Assembly: GCF_000425705.1 (NCBI RefSeq)
Contig: NZ_AUDY01000009.1
Coordinates: 1 to 64,000 of the forward strand
Source: Halobacillus kuroshimensis DSM 18393
GTDB lineage: Bacteria; Bacillota; Bacilli; Bacillales; Halobacillaceae
Length of the DNA: 64,000 nucleotides
Reading direction: 5' to 3'
Shown here: positions 7,915 through 16,327 of the stretch, piece by piece
Layout of the letters: each line of letters begins with the position of its first letter
How positions within the stretch are numbered: the stretch's first letter is position 1
Notes under the pieces: model-generated
Seen by the model: only the letters and a program-made list of their open reading frames with translations
Told to the model about the DNA's origin: nothing
Database searches by the model: none
Program-made: the position numbers and the translations under genes

Positions 7915-8778
7915 TCATTCTGTATAATGCTTTAGAATGCGGTCCACAGCCGGACCGTAGCTTTCTCCGAACATGTTGAGATGGGCAAGCAGGTAAAAGA
8001 GCTGGTACAGAGGTTTGATTTCCTCGTAATGTTCAGGCAGAGGGAACACCTCTTGATAATGATTGTAAAAATCAGCTGGGAAGCCGCCGAAGACTTCTGT
8101 GAAGGCCAGTTCAAAAGCGTGGTCCCCGTAAAGAATGGAAGGGTCAATCAAAACCGGCTGTCCGTGCTCATCCATCATGTAATTGCCGCCCCATAGATCA
8201 CCGTGGAGCAGGGAGGCTTCGGGATGAGCGGGGAGGTATTGGTCGAGTCTGCTCATCAATGCTTCCATCCGCTTTCTTCGTTTGTTCGTCATCCGTTTTT
8301 TGGAGATTCCAATATCAAGCTGTGCCCCCAGCCGGCAGGTGCGGTAATAGTCCACCCAGGAAGGGGCCCACGTATTTGGCTGATCGAGCTGTCCGACAAA
8401 TGTCGGAGCCCCGTATCCATACGAATTACTTGTGTGCTTGTGCATATGAGCAAGCTGACGGCCGAGGGCTGCATGATCGTTCCGGTTCCCGGATTCAATC
8501 CATTCCATCACAAGCGCGGCAGGCTCCCTTTTTTCAGGCATGTCGTAATGATAGACGCTCGGGACGCGGATGGTCTTGGTCTGTTGAATCGTCTGCAGCC
8601 CCTCGGCTTCCGCCTGGAAAAAGTGTGAGGGGACACCGGCGTTCGTCTTTATAAAATATGCCTGTCTTTCGGTCTGTACGTAAAACGCCTGGTTGATATC
8701 ACCACCCCTGACGGCGGTCTGCTTCTGTATCCGGCTTTCATCTCCAATTGTGCTCAATGTTTTTTCGATGATATCCAT
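7915..8778 (-). CDS. Fructosamine-3-kinase family protein
   Basis: A 287-residue kinase of the fructosamine kinase/ketosamine-3-kinase family, which phosphorylates sugars attached to amines so that glycation can be reversed. The catalytic loop HGDLWGGN lies at residues 192-199 and the metal-binding LIDPS at about 211-215; Lys44 in YFIKT is the likely ATP lysine. The start was moved to the ATG at 8778 because the earlier ATG at 8796 sits before AAAGGAGA, which is itself the ribosome site. It lies 17 bases after the GNAT gene in one operon. The convergent neighbour ends three bases away. Confidence 0.88.
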   Translation of the reverse strand: MDIIEKTLSTIGDESRIQKQTAVRGGDINQAFYVQTERQAYFIKTNAGVPSHFFQAEAEGLQTIQQTKTIRVPSVYHYDMPEKREPAALVMEWIESGNRNDHAALGRQLAHMHKHTSNSYGYGAPTFVGQLDQPNTWAPSWVDYYRTCRLGAQLDIGISKKRMTNKRRKRMEALMSRLDQYLPAHPEASLLHGDLWGGNYMMDEHGQPVLIDPSILYGDHAFELAFTEVFGGFPADFYNHYQEVFPLPEHYEEIKPLYQLFYLLAHLNMFGESYGPAVDRILKHYTE

Positions 8779-8795
8779 CAAAGGTCTCCTTTCCA

Positions 8796-9695
8796 TTAAT
8801 GAAGCGGAGCAGGTGGGGTCGGTGTGAATACCTTCTGATACGCATGTATTTCGTTCAGCTCCTGAAAACCGATAGCTTTGTACAACTGTTCAGCCTGGGG
8901 ATTCAAGGAGCGGACAGATAGGGTGACCGCCTGCAGTTCAAGGGCATAAAACGCATATTGCAGGGCATGTTCCATCAACTCTGTCCCGATGCCGGTGTTT
9001 CGATGGGAAGGATGGACATTCACAAAGCAGATTTCGCCTTCTTCCCCTTCTGCGATCGTTTCAAAGTAGAGGTACCCGGCGAGCTCTCCCTCCTTGCCAT
9101 ATCCCCATATATAGTTCCCCTGGTGTCGTGAAAGGTGAAACATTTCTTCTGTCGTATAATACGCCGCATCTGGATGCAGCTTGTCCAGTCTTTCTTTATC
9201 CTGTTCCTGAAGCTGGAAGATCGACGGCGTCTTTTTGGACTCCGCGGCCTTGTAATGGGTTTGGAAGAGGACCAATGTTTTTTCAACGTTGTAAAGTTCG
9301 AACGCATGGGTTTCAGCGAAAGCTTTCAACTCTTCGTTCGCTCCATAGCAGGCTACTTTAACCGCATCAAAATGAAGCTGGGCAGTCAGAGAAGCTTTGT
9401 CCCATAAGCGTTCAATGACGTCGGATTCTTCTTTTAGCGCAAAAGGGCCGAGCAGGCGGCAGAATTTCTGCTCGAAAAAAGGGACCATGCCTAAAAATCC
9501 TACGATTTCGGAACCTTCCCAAGCGACATAAGCTAAAGGCTCCGTGAACTGGGTTAACGTCCAGATCTGCTCGAAGATTTCATTTTTCTCTGAAGCCATC
9601 CAGGCCACATAATGGCGGTCCTGGCCATTCATCTGATACAGCCACTCGGCTGCCGTATGTAGTTCCCTGACTTCCAGCTCGCGAATCTGAATCAT
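8796..9695 (-). CDS. GNAT family N-acetyltransferase with two GNAT-like halves
   Basis: About 299 residues. The C-terminal half is a complete GNAT domain with the acetyl-CoA binding pattern NVHPSHRNTGIGTELMEHAL near residues 230-250. The N-terminal half resembles a degenerate GNAT fold. GAAAGG sits nine bases before the ATG at 9695, so that start is preferred over the ATG at 9719, which lies upstream of the ribosome site. It is the first gene of a two-gene operon with the fructosamine-kinase-like gene. A role in acetylating a small amine is possible; the substrate is unknown. Confidence 0.85.
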   Translation of the reverse strand: MIQIRELEVRELHTAAEWLYQMNGQDRHYVAWMASEKNEIFEQIWTLTQFTEPLAYVAWEGSEIVGFLGMVPFFEQKFCRLLGPFALKEESDVIERLWDKASLTAQLHFDAVKVACYGANEELKAFAETHAFELYNVEKTLVLFQTHYKAAESKKTPSIFQLQEQDKERLDKLHPDAAYYTTEEMFHLSRHQGNYIWGYGKEGELAGYLYFETIAEGEEGEICFVNVHPSHRNTGIGTELMEHALQYAFYALELQAVTLSVRSLNPQAEQLYKAIGFQELNEIHAYQKVFTPTPPAPLH

Positions 9696-9878
9696 TGCAC
9701 TCATCCTTTCGTTATACATGAATTTTCACACAATAGCAGAGAAAAGTGCAAGCGCTGCCTTTCTGCAGGGCGGCCGTCATTTGCCGAAGTCTGACTGCGC
9801 GATTGTCGAATGGCAGGGTTGACCTGTGGATTTGCGGGGAAAAGTAAGATACAGAAGCATGGAAAGGAGGCGGGACGA

Positions 9879-11543
9879 ATGCATCAGCGATTAAAATACA
9901 TAGCCATTTACCGGATTACAGTCATTGTCTGGATGTCCGTCCGTTTTCTGCTCCGCATTTTCTGGTTCGAAAAAAGACACCGGATCTGGGATGAGCAGAC
10001 GAAAAGGAAATGGGAGATGATGCTGGCGGATATGGCGGAGGAGTATCGGAGGAAAGCGGTCGCCCTCGGCGGGCTGCTGATAAAGTTCGGACAGTTCCTC
10101 AGCTCTCGTGGTGATCTTCTGCCGCCATCCTTCATTAAAGAATTGGAGGGGCTTGTCGATCGTGTGAAGCCCGTCCCGTTTTCCTATTCCAGAACAACGA
10201 TTGAAGAAGACTGGAACGCCTCACTCGATGAACACCTGGACTCCATTGATGAAAAAGCGGTGGCCTCTGCATCCATTGGAGAAGTATACAAAGCGTACTT
10301 GAAGGATGGGACGCCGGTGGCGGTTAAAGTGCAGCGTTACAGAGTCCGTGATACATTCCGGATGGACTTCAAGGCTTTGAAAATTGTATTCTGGCTCGTC
10401 AACCGGTTCACCGTTTATGGAAAAAAAGCGGATCTCCAGGCCCTTTATACGGAAGTCGTCCGTGTCATCAGCAACGAACTTGATTTTACGATGGAACTGG
10501 AGAACGGACGGGCTTTTCAAAAGCGGTTCCGTGATTTTCAGGATGTCGAGGTGCCGCATTATTATGAAGACCTATCGACAAGACGCGTTCTCGTCATGGA
10601 GTGGGTGGAGGGGCACAAGATTACGGATGTCTCCTTTATGGACAGGCAGGGGATCGACCGGAGCCGTATTGCTTATATTTTGTTTGAGCTGTGTATCGAA
10701 CAATTTTTATATGCCGGGATGTTCCACTCTGATCCACACCCGGGCAACTTGATGATTAAAGAGGACGGCACAGTGGTCATTCTCGACTTCGGGATGGTCG
10801 GGGAAATCCGGAAGGAGGATGCCGATTCCATACGTAAAATGATCCAAGGGTTCATTCTGGACGACTATGACAGGGTGATTGAAGCCTTGCAGGAAATGAA
10901 TTTTCTTCTGCCGGAAGCGGATACGGAAAAAGTGAAGAAACTGCTGAAGCAGACAACAGACATGTACCTGGAAGGGAACTTTGACAAGCTGGATGCACAT
11001 ATGATGAATGACATGCTGGAGGATCTGCAGCAGTTTGTCAAAGAACAGCCGATTCAGCTGCCTGCTGACTATGCATTTCTTGGACGTGCGGCATCTATTG
11101 TCGTAGGTGTCCTGAGTACAATCTATCCGCAAGTGGATTTGATTGCCTGGGGACGGCCGGTCATTAAGGAATGGGTATCCGGAAAGGATTCCACTTCATC
11201 GCTTTACACGGATGTGTTGAAGGAGACAGCGAGACCGCTGCTCTCTCTCCCGCGGGCTTTGGTTGAGTATTTGGAGGACGGGGACAAGGAAAGAGAGTGG
11301 AAAACGACTCAGCAGAAAAATCAGTTGTTCCACCAATATTATTTATTTATGACACTGCTTTCGTTTATCATCATGCTGATCGGAACCGCTGCTTTCTTTT
11401 ATACAGGCGTTATTGAAGTCCTTCCCAGCTGGTGGATCGGTGGGGGCATCTTCGGGACCGGTGCAGCCGGATTTATTTTCAGCTCCATCAATCACGTGCA
11501 TATGCTGCGGAAGCTTACTCATAATAGGAGGAATCGAACATGA
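9879..11543 (+). CDS. ABC1/AarF/UbiB family protein kinase-like membrane protein
   Basis: A 554-residue atypical kinase. The KxGQ motif is at Lys69 (KFGQFLSSRGDLLP), the Ala-rich nucleotide loop is VASASIGEVYKA, the lysine strand is VAVKVQR, the catalytic stretch SDPHPGNLM is near residue 283 and the metal motif LDFGMVG near 302. Two hydrophobic segments end the protein (about 490-545), placing it in the membrane. The family supports isoprenoid quinone metabolism and lipid homeostasis. The ATG at 9879 follows AAAGGAGG; longer in-frame starts lack one. It overlaps the next gene by four bases (ATGA), so translation is coupled. Confidence 0.9.
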   Translation: MHQRLKYIAIYRITVIVWMSVRFLLRIFWFEKRHRIWDEQTKRKWEMMLADMAEEYRRKAVALGGLLIKFGQFLSSRGDLLPPSFIKELEGLVDRVKPVPFSYSRTTIEEDWNASLDEHLDSIDEKAVASASIGEVYKAYLKDGTPVAVKVQRYRVRDTFRMDFKALKIVFWLVNRFTVYGKKADLQALYTEVVRVISNELDFTMELENGRAFQKRFRDFQDVEVPHYYEDLSTRRVLVMEWVEGHKITDVSFMDRQGIDRSRIAYILFELCIEQFLYAGMFHSDPHPGNLMIKEDGTVVILDFGMVGEIRKEDADSIRKMIQGFILDDYDRVIEALQEMNFLLPEADTEKVKKLLKQTTDMYLEGNFDKLDAHMMNDMLEDLQQFVKEQPIQLPADYAFLGRAASIVVGVLSTIYPQVDLIAWGRPVIKEWVSGKDSTSSLYTDVLKETARPLLSLPRALVEYLEDGDKEREWKTTQQKNQLFHQYYLFMTLLSFIIMLIGTAAFFYTGVIEVLPSWWIGGGIFGTGAAGFIFSSINHVHMLRKLTHNRRNRT

Positions 11544-11848
11544 ATGACTTATTGAAAAAAGGGTTTCATTTAGGTCTTGGAGCCGCAGTCAGTGGAAAAC
11601 AGAAGTTCGAGAAGCTTGTCAATGATATGGTCAGACGCGGGGAGATCAGTCCTTCGCAGGCGAAGAGCATGGTGAATGAGCGGATGCAGGCGTGGATGGC
11701 CAAAGGTCAAACAAAGGATCAGCAGTGGAATGAACAGATGAAGGCGAAGTTCCAGGACCAAATGAACGAACTTGGTTTTGTATCCCGTGAAGAATATGAA
11801 AAACTGGAAGCGCGTATTCAGCGTCTTGAAAAGGAACGCGGGTACTAA
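11540..11848 (+). CDS. Phasin-like small coiled-coil protein
   Basis: A 102-residue protein, rich in charged residues and glutamine, with heptad-like spacing and a terminal coiled coil (EYEKLEARIQRLEKER). It resembles the COG3937-type phasin-related proteins often encoded behind UbiB/ABC1 genes. The ATG overlaps the stop of the kinase gene, so the two are made together and probably work together at the membrane. A strong terminator follows at 11852. Confidence 0.8.
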   Translation: MNDLLKKGFHLGLGAAVSGKQKFEKLVNDMVRRGEISPSQAKSMVNERMQAWMAKGQTKDQQWNEQMKAKFQDQMNELGFVSREEYEKLEARIQRLEKERGY

Positions 11849-11851
11849 AAT

Positions 11852-11890
11852 AACAGCCCTGCTTCATAAGAGTGAAGCAGGGCTGTTTTA
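11852..11890 (+). terminator. Terminator after the UbiB-phasin operon
   Basis: AACAGCCCTGCTTCA (11852-11866) pairs perfectly with 11873-11887, 15 pairs and a six-base loop, followed by TTTATTT. Confidence 0.85.
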
Positions 11891-11955
11891 TTTATGCCCG
11901 GGCCCACCGAATATGCTATGCTTTTACCACATCATGGTAGAAAGGAAGGGTTTTT

Positions 11956-12174
11956 TTGAAGAAAATCAACTGCTTTCGGTGCCGGCATTTCCGGACGACA
12001 TGGAATCCCGCTTTTCCGAGAGCCTGCAGTGCCTACGATTTCAAATCGAAGGAAATGCCCTCTCAGGTGGTGCTGCATTCCTCTGGTTCGCCCTGTATGA
12101 AATTCGAGGAAAAACATCGGGAAAACGTTTCTTCTGTCCAAATGAAACAAACTAAAATTGATTTTAAACTGTAA
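11956..12174 (+). CDS. Small cysteine-rich, probably metal-binding protein
   Basis: A 72-residue protein with Cys6, Cys9, Cys24 and Cys48 (FRCRHF, ACSAYDF, GSPCMKFE). It matches a widespread family of small conserved proteins with a KINCFxCxxF start and a PSxVVxxSSGxPCxxFE end; no function is established. The start is TTG at 11956 with AAAGGAAGGG at 11941-11950. Four cysteines suggest a zinc or iron site. It stands alone between the terminator of the phasin gene and the transporter gene. Confidence 0.75.
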   Translation: MKKINCFRCRHFRTTWNPAFPRACSAYDFKSKEMPSQVVLHSSGSPCMKFEEKHRENVSSVQMKQTKIDFKL

Positions 12175-12280
12175 ATTTCATGAAATTTCTGATTTTATAT
12201 CAACTATTCTCAAATCTATGATATTATGATGAATATTTATCAGAACATCATAGAAAGAGTTGGAGAGGAGTTGAGGAAGA

Positions 12281-13618
12281 ATGGTAAGAGAAAAGTGGGG
12301 GACGAAGCTTGGGTTTATGCTGGCGGCCATGGGTTCGGCCGTGGGCCTCGGGAACATTTGGAGGTTCTCCTTTGTAGCAGGAAATAATGGTGGAGGAGCC
12401 TTTCTGCTGTTGTACCTGGCCTTCGTCATTTTACTGGGGGTCCCGCTGCTGCTTGCTGAGGTGAGTATCGGTAGAAAAGCAGAGAGTGATGTTGTCGGTT
12501 CCTTTAAAAAGCTGGCACCAAACACACCGTGGTATTTGACAGGATTTTTCGGCATTGCCAGTTCCTTTTTAATTTTGAGTTTTTACGCTGTCGTAGCCGG
12601 CTGGGCGATCTTTTATTTCTGGAATTATTTAAATGGATCTTATTTTACATCTCCGGAGGTCGGTTACGAAGGGGCATTCGGTCAGTTTATCAGTCATTCC
12701 TGGCATCCGATTGCCTGGACAGCCTTATTTATGATTCTTACGATTGTTATTGTTTTGAGCGGGGTGAAAAAAGGCATTGAGGCAGCCAACAAGATCTTTA
12801 TGCCGCTGCTTGCCCTTATACTCATTGGACTGGCTTTCTTCAGCTTGTCCCTGGATGGGGCATCTGAAGGCGTGAAGTTCTTGTTTCAGCCGGACTGGAC
12901 CGCTCTAAGTGATCCGTCCATTTACATCGCTGCCCTCGGGCAGGCGTTCTTCTCTCTCAGTCTTGGTATGGGAGCGATGCTCACGTACGGAAGCTATTTG
13001 AGAAAAGAAAACAAACTGCCGAGTGCAGCCCTCGGCATCGGGATCATGGATACTTTCTTTGCGGTGATTTCAGGCCTCGTCATTTTCCCGGCGGTTTTTG
13101 CCTTCGGGATCGATCCAAGCTCAGGTCCGCCGCTCGTATTCATTACACTGCCGAGTATTTTTGAACAGATGCCGATGGGTGGAATAGTAGGGCTTGTCTT
13201 CTTCTTTGCCTTGATTCTTGCTTCTCTGTCTTCTTCGGTTTCTATACTGGAAGTGCCGACGGCCTATTTCATGAGGATTCTTGGATGGACACGGTTTGCT
13301 ACAAGTGTTGTCATGGGAGCGATCATGTTTGTCATGGGAATCGGGGTTTCTCTCGGTTTCGGAATCTGGTCAGGCGTCACGCCGATCGGTGATTTGAACA
13401 TTCTGGATTCCATGGATTACATTGCATCCAACATTCTTCTGCCGCTTGGCGGTCTTTCCATGGCCCTTCTGATCGGATGGTATTTCTCTAAATCGGAAGC
13501 TCTGGAAGCCACAGACTTCACCGGATCCAGCATCGGGCAGATCTGGTACTATCTCGTGAAGTTCGTCACACCAGTGATGATCCTCCTGATTTTCCTGAAC
13601 AAATTAGGCGTTATTTAA
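12281..13618 (+). CDS. Sodium-dependent transporter, NSS (SNF) family
   Basis: A 445-residue membrane protein with about eleven or twelve hydrophobic segments. The N-terminal signature GSAVGLGNIWRFSF (residues 18-31) forms part of the sodium and substrate site in LeuT-like transporters, followed by NNGGGAFLLLY. Bacterial members co-transport sodium with an amino acid or related amine. GAGGAAG precedes the ATG. The gene stands alone. A sodium-driven carrier fits a salt-tolerant host, but the substrate cannot be assigned. Confidence 0.92.
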   Translation: MVREKWGTKLGFMLAAMGSAVGLGNIWRFSFVAGNNGGGAFLLLYLAFVILLGVPLLLAEVSIGRKAESDVVGSFKKLAPNTPWYLTGFFGIASSFLILSFYAVVAGWAIFYFWNYLNGSYFTSPEVGYEGAFGQFISHSWHPIAWTALFMILTIVIVLSGVKKGIEAANKIFMPLLALILIGLAFFSLSLDGASEGVKFLFQPDWTALSDPSIYIAALGQAFFSLSLGMGAMLTYGSYLRKENKLPSAALGIGIMDTFFAVISGLVIFPAVFAFGIDPSSGPPLVFITLPSIFEQMPMGGIVGLVFFFALILASLSSSVSILEVPTAYFMRILGWTRFATSVVMGAIMFVMGIGVSLGFGIWSGVTPIGDLNILDSMDYIASNILLPLGGLSMALLIGWYFSKSEALEATDFTGSSIGQIWYYLVKFVTPVMILLIFLNKLGVI

Positions 13619-13655
13619 TAAACCTGACTAGAAACTGTTCTTACGTTGTGTTTCC

Positions 13656-13791
13656 GGTCACGTTCCGCTTATCGGTGGATGCTTGCCGCGGGCACGGCCT
13701 CAGCTGACTTGGTCAAGAAGATCACTTGACCAAGTGGATCTTCGGCTCGCGCTGTTCCCGCAGGCGTCACCACCGAACGCTTCTCGTGACC
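13656..13791. repeat. Repeat A, copy 2
   Basis: A 136-base element bounded by GGTCACG and CGTGACC. It is an imperfect palindrome along its whole length and has a perfect central stem, ACTTGGTCAAG (13707-13717) with CTTGACCAAGT (13725-13735), loop of seven. Very close in sequence to 27259-27394. Confidence 0.92.
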
Positions 13792-13808
13792 GAACCAAGT
13801 CATGTGCA

Positions 13809-13851
13809 AAAAGAGGACTGTCTTTTGTTAAACAAAAGACAGTCCTCTTTT
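13809..13851. terminator. Long perfect hairpin behind repeat A copy 2
   Basis: A 21-pair inverted repeat with a single central base (13830) and apex GTTAAAC; the arms begin AAAAGAGGACTG and end CAGTCCTCTTTT. It could terminate in both directions. The same layout follows repeat A copy 3. Confidence 0.7.
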
Positions 13852-14177
13852 ATATACCGTTATGCTGTGCGGGAGACCTATCTTCATACAGCTATTCGGG
13901 CTAGGCGCGGACATCCTTTATCCATGGCTGTTCATCAATGTCTTTTTCTTGAGAAGGACTTAGACTCACAGAAGCAGCATCCCCCCTTAATCGAGTTTGG
14001 AGGAGAAAGGTTTTGAGGAAGAGAGTATACACCTTTATGCATTTTAGTTAGAGAGGTTTTTTATGGAAGCGTTTTGGAACTTTGTTTGAACATTGGAAAG
14101 GGGATGGGACAGGAGGGGAAGAGACGTGTTAAACTACGACAGAGTCCCATTTTTATGTAAGTAAAGGAGTTTATAAA

Positions 14178-14474
14178 ATGGCAGTAACCAACCACAGTGT
14201 TCTAAAAAGAATGGCCAATGAAATACAGGAAGCGATGCTTCAGCATGGAAATGAGCCGAAGGTGAGGGAGCATGTCCGTTCTGTGAAGCTTCTGGCGGAA
14301 CTCCTGTTGGAGGAAGAGTCACAGGGAGGTCGTCCGGAACCTTCGGTCAATGAACCGACCGCAGAAGAAATAAGGAAAATGATGGGGGCGGACAAGGCAC
14401 CTGTGAAACAGTCCCAGCCTGATACGGCCGTCGATCATGAAGAGGCCAACGGGCCGTCTATCTTTGATTTCTAG
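14178..14474 (+). CDS. ywdI: YwdI family protein (DUF5327)
   Basis: A 98-residue acidic soluble protein whose N-terminal half (VLKRMANEIQEAMLQHG through LLAELLLEE) fits the YwdI family of Bacillaceae; the C-terminal part is a Pro/Glu-rich tail ending GPSIFDF. No function is established. AAAGGAG precedes the ATG. It lies 15 bases before ywdK, as in related genomes, so the two form an operon. Confidence 0.8.
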   Translation: MAVTNHSVLKRMANEIQEAMLQHGNEPKVREHVRSVKLLAELLLEEESQGGRPEPSVNEPTAEEIRKMMGADKAPVKQSQPDTAVDHEEANGPSIFDF

Positions 14475-14489
14475 GGAGGAAGGATCAAT

Positions 14490-14858
14490 ATGAAGTTTTT
14501 ACTGATCGCCGCAGTTATGAATGGATTTTTATCTGTAGCTCTGGGAGCATTCGGAGCTCATGGTCTGGAAGGGAAAGTATCTGAAAAAGGATTGGATCAG
14601 TGGGGCAAAGCCGTGGATTATCAAATGTTCCATACGATGGCTTTGTTTGGTACAGCATTATTGATGGGCAGAATCCAAGCCGGAATGATGACTGGCGCCG
14701 GCTGGTTCTTTTTGATTGGCATCCTCTTGTTCTCCGGCAGTCTCTATATCTATGCCGTTACAGAAATCAAGACGTTTGCCATGATCACGCCGCTCGGTGG
14801 TTTATCATTCCTAATTGGCTGGATTCTGCTTGGATATGCCATCATCAAGCATCTGTAA
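14490..14858 (+). CDS. ywdK: DUF423 family membrane protein YwdK
   Basis: A 122-residue membrane protein with four hydrophobic segments and the DUF423 pattern LGAFGAHGL (residues 18-26) and YQMFHTMALF (44-53). The function of the family is unknown. GGGAGGA lies in front of the ATG. It is second in the ywdI-ywdK operon, and its end meets the convergent gene at 14862. Confidence 0.9.
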   Translation: MKFLLIAAVMNGFLSVALGAFGAHGLEGKVSEKGLDQWGKAVDYQMFHTMALFGTALLMGRIQAGMMTGAGWFFLIGILLFSGSLYIYAVTEIKTFAMITPLGGLSFLIGWILLGYAIIKHL

Positions 14859-14861
14859 TCG

Positions 14862-15110
14862 TCAGAAATAAAGAATGGTTGCAAACACAAAAATGATAAA
14901 GGCACGCAGCAGCTGGATGATCATTTCGATCTGCAGCTGCTTTTTCATGGCAACAAGTCCTTCTAATACAAAACCGGCGGTCAGCACGTAGAATAAAAGA
15001 AGAACGAGCCATTGATGTTCCAGCTGAAACAAGGCCAGAACCGCCAGGACGACCGCAAGAAGGAGGGTTCCCAGCAAGGCCCGCTGGTAGTTCTCATAAG
15101 GAGGTCTCAT
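14862..15110 (-). CDS. Small hydrophobic membrane protein
   Basis: About 82 residues with two to three hydrophobic segments. The start at 15110 is preferred over 15131 because GGTGA lies a few bases before it. It follows gerQ on the minus strand with a 57-base gap, so it may be the last gene of the cwlJ-gerQ operon. I do not recognise the family. No terminator is visible before the convergent ywdK end. Confidence 0.6.
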   Translation of the reverse strand: MRPPYENYQRALLGTLLLAVVLAVLALFQLEHQWLVLLLFYVLTAGFVLEGLVAMKKQLQIEMIIQLLRAFIIFVFATILYF

Positions 15111-15167
15111 CCGCTCACCTTTTCCTTTCATAGTGAAAAACCCGCTATCGAAATAGCGAGTTCAGGC

Positions 15168-15671
15168 TTAAGGGCGGGACTGGTAGTTGGCCATCCCCTG
15201 ATTGGATCCGGAGCCGAATGGATAGTTGTAGTTGATTTCCTCATCAAAGGTAATGTAATCAAGGTAGACCATCAGCAGAAGGTAGCGTTTCCCAGTCTGT
15301 GGATCACTTAGAATGATGTGATCCCTTCCGGCGGCTTCAATGACTCCTTTGAAGATTTTTGCATTCCACTGGTCGTTGTTTTCAAAGGTCATGTACACCG
15401 TTGCCGGTTTGCCGGCATTGAGCCTGAGAATATTTTCAATGTAGGATTCTTCAGAAGGAAGCATGTTCGGTGGATTCACTCCACCTTTGAACGTTCCTTG
15501 CTGCATAGGCGGAACCTGGAGACCGCCTCCTTGTTGTCCTTGAGGCATCCCCTGGTTGGAATAGGGGGCGCTGGGATAATGGTACATATAAGGGCTCTGA
15601 CCATAATAAGGGGAGGACATCTGCCCGTACATCGGCTGTCCCTGGCCTCCGGATTGTGGTTTTTGTGCCAA
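15168..15671 (-). CDS. gerQ: Spore coat protein GerQ
   Basis: A 167-residue coat protein needed for CwlJ function during germination. The first 75 residues are a Gly/Gln/Tyr/Pro-rich low-complexity region; the rest is the conserved GerQ domain (ESYIENILRLNAGKPATVYM through YLDYITFDEEINY). In B. subtilis GerQ is cross-linked by a transglutaminase; lysines near the N-terminus and many Gln fit that. The start is TTG at 15671, because AAGGAG overlaps the alternative GTG at 15680. It lies 22 bases behind cwlJ. Confidence 0.93.
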   Translation of the reverse strand: MAQKPQSGGQGQPMYGQMSSPYYGQSPYMYHYPSAPYSNQGMPQGQQGGGLQVPPMQQGTFKGGVNPPNMLPSEESYIENILRLNAGKPATVYMTFENNDQWNAKIFKGVIEAAGRDHIILSDPQTGKRYLLLMVYLDYITFDEEINYNYPFGSGSNQGMANYQSRP

Positions 15672-15693
15672 TTGAATCACTCCTTACAGGAAT

Positions 15694-16116
15694 TTAATAC
15701 ACACTTGGACAGTCGGACCGGGTCGGAGAGTAGAAACAGTGCGATTTATAGCGGCCTGTATTCCACTGTCCGAACCATTGTTCAGGGCAGTCGCCGGAAG
15801 GCTTGAAAAACCAGAGGGAGTTGGAGGCAGGATGGTAGCGCGTCCCTTTGATCGTTTTTCTGGCCAGGCGGATATCCTTTTCCCGCGCCCTCTGGTAAAA
15901 ATAACCTTTCTGGGTGGCTTCGAATCCTCCTGGACTTTGATAGACCATATCGCGGATGGTGTTGATATCCGTGAAATCAATACAATCTCCGCGCACGCGG
16001 TTCACTCCTGTGTTCCCAACCATCAGCATCCCCAGCTCTCCGTCACCCTCGGCTTCTGCCCGCATCAGCCGTGCCAGTAACTTCACGTCAGCCTCAGTGG
16101 AAGGAATAACAGCCAC
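15694..16116 (-). CDS. cwlJ: Spore cortex-lytic enzyme CwlJ
   Basis: A 140-residue hydrolase of the SleB/CwlJ fold that degrades spore cortex during germination. It has LMRAEAEG with the catalytic Glu near residue 20, GNTGVNRV, GGFEATQKGYFYQRA, and the C-terminal KSHCFYSPT. The start is GTG at 16116, preceded by GAGGTGA, which aligns the protein with the B. subtilis N-terminus (MAV). A longer frame to 16212 is open but unlikely. First gene of the cwlJ-gerQ operon, with a candidate sporulation promoter at 16162-16191. Confidence 0.93.
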   Translation of the reverse strand: MAVIPSTEADVKLLARLMRAEAEGDGELGMLMVGNTGVNRVRGDCIDFTDINTIRDMVYQSPGGFEATQKGYFYQRAREKDIRLARKTIKGTRYHPASNSLWFFKPSGDCPEQWFGQWNTGRYKSHCFYSPTRSDCPSVY

Positions 16117-16161
16117 GCTGTCACCTCGCTTTACGAAAGGCATGCTTGCATGCTCTTTATC

Positions 16162-16191
16162 ACTATATGTACGGACCCTCCCTGGATATGA
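16162..16191 (-). promoter_or_regulatory. Candidate sigma-E promoter of cwlJ-gerQ
   Basis: Read on the minus strand, TCATATC (16185-16191) and CATATAGT (16162-16169) are 15 bases apart and resemble sigma-E -35 and -10 elements. The cwlJ start is 46 bases downstream. cwlJ is a mother-cell gene in B. subtilis, which supports the call. Confidence 0.45.
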
Positions 16192-16287
16192 AAGAAATAA
16201 ACCCGGGTGCATCCATCGAACCTTAACACATCGTAAAAACTCGCTTCATAAAACAGAGCTACAATAAAAAAGAATAGCCTGTGAAAT

Positions 16288-16324
16288 AAAAAAACTGCCC
16301 GGGTTTCCCCGGACAGTTTTTTGG
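16288..16324 (-). terminator. Terminator after hemQ
   Basis: AAAACTG-CCGGG and CCCGG-CAGTTTT arms (16291-16304 and 16308-16320) form a stem followed on the minus strand by a run of seven T. A T-run is also present on the plus strand. Confidence 0.75.
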
Positions 16325-16327
16325 ATC

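Larger units (their letters stand above)
13619..14177. other. Intergenic region with repeat A and long hairpin
   Basis: Contains repeat A copy 2 (13656-13791) and the 21-pair hairpin at 13809-13851. From 13852 to 14150 I see no gene; the only well-placed ribosome site (AGAGAGG before an ATG at 14063) leads to eight codons. AAAGGAG at 14164-14170 serves ywdI. Confidence 0.5.

Noticed and set aside
9806-9812. TGTCGAA before the ABC1-kinase gene as a Spo0A box
   Set aside because: A single seven-base match with no sporulation context; expected by chance in this amount of sequence.
13683-13904. Open frames inside repeat A copies (also at 3246-3551)
   Set aside because: They differ in frame and length between copies and lack ribosome sites. 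The repeat is structured non-coding DNA.
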